Shown: positions 60,202 to 64,000 of the stretch, in pieces | Layout of the letters: every line of letters starts with the position of its first letter | How positions within the stretch are numbered: position 1 is the first letter of the stretch | Assembly: GCA_030159075.1 (NCBI GenBank) | Contig: BROG01000003.1 | Span: 1,435,501-1,499,500 of the forward strand | DNA length: 64,000 bases | Direction: 5' to 3' | DNA from: Atrina japonica | Taxonomy: Eukaryota; Mollusca; Bivalvia; Pterioida; Pinnidae | Notes under the pieces: model-generated | Told to the model about the DNA's origin: nothing | Databases searched by the model: none | Seen by the model: only the letters and a program-made list of their open reading frames with translations | Position numbers and translations under genes: made by a program

Positions 60202-61996
60202 TTAAATGGCCATTAGCTATGTTTACCAAAAAATTATTTAGACTTTTTTCTCTACTTTTACTACTTGTACTTGATGTAACACAGTCATAAAATCTTACAT
60301 TTCTGTATTTATTTTGTGAAAATAAGGCCAGGGCCAGTGTGGTATTCATATACAAATAGTAAGGTTGAGTTAATTAATTGCAATTGAAAAGGTGCCAAAC
60401 CTAGGTTTCTCAACCAATTTTCATAAAATATATAGGAATTGAAGAATTTTTATTCCTGTGTATATTTATTTTTAGCTCACCTGGCCCGAAGGGCAAAGTG
60501 GGCTATTGCTATAGCCAAAGGTCCAGCGTCCCTGTTAACTTTTTCATTTAAACATCTTCTTCTCAAGAACTAGTGGGCCAATGTTAACCAAACATGACAT
60601 AAAGCATCCCCATGTGAAGCTGCATAAAGTTTGCGAATGAAAAAGAGATAGGACCAATAGGGGCCCTAAAAGGACCAAAACATGGTACATCTTTTAAAAT
60701 CTTCTTTTCATGAACCAATTATCAGACGAGTTTCAAATTTTGTATGCATGATTGTTAAAACAATATCTACAAAGTTTGCGAACGAAAATGAAATATGCCC
60801 ATAAACGAGCCACTAGGAGGCGCTTCAGTAACACAGGGTATGTTTGTTGTACAAATTGTTTAATAACTCAAAACTGGTCGACTTCTTGAATACAAAGATA
60901 TTGAGAAAGTTGTTAGGAATTATCTGAGGATCATTTTGACAAAATTTCAAGGTCTTAAAGGTGAAGGTCACAGGCACCTAAGTAAATGGAAAATATGTTG
61001 TTTTTTTTTGTAAAATTTTCAACATTTTGGACTACTTCTCCAGAACCATTGGACCAATTTGAACCAACTTGACAGGAAGTATAACCATGTAAAGCCACAT
61101 AAAGTTTGCAGATGAAAAGGGGCTTGGACCAAACATGGCTAAAAATAGAATGAATGAGTCAGCAGATATTTTTGATTTAATACATGTATCTCGTAAATTA
61201 TTAAAGCTAGAGAAAAAATGTTACTTACGATGACCGGCTTGCAAAAATCTACAAATATTTCATTTTGGTGGAAATTGTCGGGTCGACCCTTATGTGAGTT
61301 ATTTCCCTTTTTTGTGAAGTTTTCATGTTTTTGGATGTTTTAACTTTATCTTGAAAAGTATAATAGATAGAGAAAGTGAAAGAAGCAAACATGTTCAGCA
61401 TGCAAAGATCTACAAAAAAGTCAATAGGGCTGAAATTGTCAGGTCAACCCTTATTGGAGTTATTTCCCCTTTAAAGGGATTTTTCATGTTTTTGACTGTT
61501 TTGTCCTATTGTCTTGAAAAGTATATTAATAGAGAGAAAGAAGCAAAAATGTTCAGTTTGCAAAGACCTACCAAAAAGTAACAGGAATTAAATTGTCAGG
61601 TTCACCCTTGTGAAAGTTAATCCCCCTTTTAAATGGATTTCGTATGTTTTCTACTGTTGTTGCAAATTATCTTGAAAGATCTATAAAAATATCGGCAAGG
61701 CAAGTCTACCCGTATGCAAGTTAATTCTCCATTTCGATGAATTTTTCAAGCTTTTGGTTGCTTTTCAGTATATTGTCAGTAAAATACATTTCACTCAGGT
61801 GATTATTAAGGCCCCCAATGAGCCTACTATTTTTCATGTTTATTAGCTATTTTATCTTTTACACATTTTGTATGTTTTCTGTAATGTTGACCAAATTTGC
61901 TAAGTGAGCGACTTAAGGCTCCTTGGGCCTCTTGTTGTTATTGTATTTCAATCCAAGTAGTAAAAAGGAAAAAACTGAAGGAAAAAACAGCTTTAA
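60202..61996. repeat. TTAAAGGG element split by a 1.46-kb nested repeat
   Basis: Outer left ttaaatggccattagctatg, outer right gaaaaaacagctttaa, TTAA edges. Host sequence tttcataaaatata is interrupted at about 60474 and resumes at about 61939 (attgtatttcaatccaagta). Confidence 0.7.
60474..61938 (+). repeat. AGCTCACCTGG...GGCCTCTTGTT interspersed repeat
   Basis: Starts agctcacctggcccgaaggg and ends ttgggcctcttgttgtt. Positions about 61210-61720 are roughly 160-bp tandem subunits, each with aaattgtcrggtc, gagttatttccc and cttgaaaagtat. Non-coding. Resembles repeats I know as widespread in mollusc genomes. Confidence 0.75.
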
Positions 61997-62029
61997 AATT
62001 CAAACCTGCTAGATTTACAAGAGATACCA

Positions 62030-62620
62030 GAGGGATCTTGGCACCCACCATTAAATGTTCTTCATTTGATCAATGACAGACTGTTCTTTTCTCTTATTTT
62101 GTGGCCCAACAATGAATTTGAACCATATAATTGCGAAGTGCTTTCTCACAAGATTATACCAATACCCAAATTAAACTGCTATAATCTGAGATAACTTAAC
62201 TCTAAGGGAACCTTATCGTCAAAATTAAAAAAGATTCATTCAGTACTTTGTATTTTCTGGAAAATAGTGGTAACAAAATTCAAAAAGTCAAAATCCAAGA
62301 TGACTGCTTCCAATCTCTTTGATAATGCAATTTGCACAACTAAACCTCAAGGGGAATCTCTATGTCAAATATCAAAAAGATCCCTTCAGTACTTTATGAG
62401 AAATGCAGTAACAAACTTCAATTATCAAAATCCAAGATGGCCGTCTGGCAGCCATTTTGTGATCCGACCCTCCTGAAAATGTACAGTGCGCAATTAGACA
62501 TCAAGGAGAACCTATAAGTCAAATTTCATAAAGATCCCTTCAGTACTTTCTAAGAAATGGTGATAACAAGAATTGTTTAAGGACGGATGGACCACAGATG
62601 CAGGGCGATATGAACAGCCC

Positions 62621-62705
<85 letters not shown>

Positions 62706-62730
62706 ACCATCTGTTGATGGGTGGTTAAAA
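62030..62730 (+). repeat. interspersed repeat ending in poly-C
   Basis: About 140-bp subunits with aaagatcccttcagtacttt and aaatccaagatggc, then ggacggatggaccacagatg and gcagggcgatatgaacagcc just before the poly-C tract. After the tract it closes with accatctgttgatgggtgg. Confidence 0.7.
62623..62705 (+). repeat. poly-C homopolymer, about 83 bp
   Basis: Uninterrupted C run; the complementary strand can form G-quadruplexes. The apparent poly-Gly ORF across it is an artefact. Assembled length is uncertain. Confidence 0.95.
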
Positions 62731-63008
62731 AATCAAATAAATAAATAAAAACGAAAAACAAAGAAAGCTGGTATCTAACATATTTATTTCTGCTGAATAT
62801 CAGATTGCAGTGATAATAAAGAATTATTCATGTGTTTGTGATATGTACATAGTATTTTTATACTGAATCAACATACATCAACGTGACGTAACATTTGTTA
62901 GTGTGTTGCTAAAGTTTTACAGTAGGATATCAACTAACATATCTATCTCAGATCTACAGTACATCACAGAAACATTGGCTACATATGAGGCAAATAAAGC
63001 ATGGAATT

Positions 63009-63320
63009 GAGACACTTCGGTTATATTCCAGTGCAAAGAGATGTAATCTTTACAAGTATCATATGAAACCAATAAAGTTCAAGTCTGAGACACATTGGCT
63101 ATATACCAGTGCAAGAGACATAACCTATACATGTTTCATATGAGACCAATAAAGTTCGAGTCTGAGACACATTGGCTGGATACCAATGCAAGAGACTCAT
63201 GCTTTACAAGTATCATCTGAAACCAATAAAGTCTGGGTCCAAGACATATTGGCTATATACCAGTGCACAATGACATAGACCTAATCTTTACAGGGTCATA
63301 TGAGACAAAGAAAGTCCTGA
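63009..63320 (+). repeat. minisatellite, 77-78-bp unit, about 4 copies
   Basis: Unit starts (gagacacwtyggct) at 63009, 63087, 63164 and 63241. Each unit holds ataccagtgcaagagac and catatgaaaccaataaagt. Confidence 0.85.
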
Positions 63321-63904
63321 TTCCATACCACAAAACAATCAAGGAACAAAATTTGAATTTTCAGTACAAAATCAAATTTTGTGGTCAGGAGTCACTTTTT
63401 GAATATACACCACGAAAAGTCTAATACTGAAGTTTTAAAACAGGATTTCAATTTTGCAATTAAGCCTAAGATTGATTTGTGACCTGGGACCCTGGGTTGC
63501 CTACCACCAACTTGTAAAACAGTTAAATTTTTTTTTTGGTTTTTATTTCATAAATATTTCAACAAATATGGATTGCTGTATGATTAAAAATAGCAAATTA
63601 TTAATAACTTTCAACCTTGTTACGTTTCTGTGTGATAATGATGCACAGACATTACTAAGCTCTGAGTACATGTTCAAAATGTTTTGAATACTGTAGTGTC
63701 TAGTTATTTATAGACATTATTATCATTTGGAATCTTTTTGATATTCACGTAGATTTATAAAAAAAAAAAAAAATCCTAAATTTTATAAATATATCAATTT
63801 TATACAGCTGAATTCAAGCGGTTATCAACTTCATGAAAGGTACATGTTTTACTTACGGTAATTATAAAATTCATCTGATGCCATGTTCTGAATGAATATT
63901 CTGG

Positions 63905-63946
63905 CTGGTGGTGACACGCCCACTTCTGGTGGTGACACGCCCACTT
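63905..63946 (+). repeat. 21-bp direct tandem repeat, two copies
   Basis: tggtggtgacacgcccactt occurs twice back to back, GC-rich against its surroundings. Confidence 0.8.
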
Positions 63947-64000
63947 CTGTACCCAGTTGCACAATACATTGTTAAATTTAACTTAAAATCAACCAATGTT

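Noticed and set aside
62540..62761. Poly-glycine open frame
   Set aside because: Produced by the poly-C homopolymer; no coding features outside it.

Overview
The window looks like nuclear DNA of an invertebrate animal. It is AT-rich, a multi-exon gene has canonical GT/AG introns, and the sequence between genes is almost entirely small interspersed repeats. Several repeat types resemble ones I associate with mollusc, especially bivalve, genomes: units opening AGCTCACCTGG and closing GGCCTCTTGTT, arrays rich in TATAAAGGCCACC, G-rich CGTCGGAA elements, and fragments encoding LTPPWHLI. I therefore suggest a bivalve or other mollusc. This is an inference, since no marker gene names the species.

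Three protein-coding loci can be supported. (1) Positions 1294-20219, plus strand: the last 15 exons of a HEAT-repeat protein of the HEATR4/HEATR9 family. The exons join in one frame (1572 nt, 523 codons plus stop); the 5' exons lie left of the window. (2) Positions 30454-34383, minus strand: a single-exon, 1309-residue, Lys/Glu/Ser-rich coiled-coil protein of unknown function, probably preceded by a 5'-UTR intron. It is convergent with the first gene. (3) Positions 55158-55883, minus strand: a Ser-rich 241-codon open frame that is probably a last exon; I do not recognise it. Nothing shows that these genes act together.

Layout: 1-20.2 kb is gene 1, with repeats in most of its introns. 20.2-23.7 kb is 3' flank packed with short inverted-repeat elements. 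23.8-29.9 kb is a direct tandem duplication of a unit of about 3.03 kb. 30.4-34.5 kb is the coiled-coil gene. 34.8-55 kb is intergenic and repeat-rich, with five long microsatellites. 55.1-55.9 kb is the Ser-rich exon. 56-64 kb holds inverted-repeat elements, nested insertions, a poly-C tract and a minisatellite.

The most informative structure is a set of about 90-bp elements flanked by TTAA. One copy interrupts a tRNA-derived SINE at 35048-35137, so the empty site can be read from intact SINE copies. It shows a TTAA duplication next to CCC...GGG ends, as expected of piggyBac-type mobilisation. A second family (TTAA-AGGGACATTAGCTG) carries two unrelated nested insertions. No prokaryotic features, CRISPR arrays, intact transposase genes or functional tRNA genes were seen.
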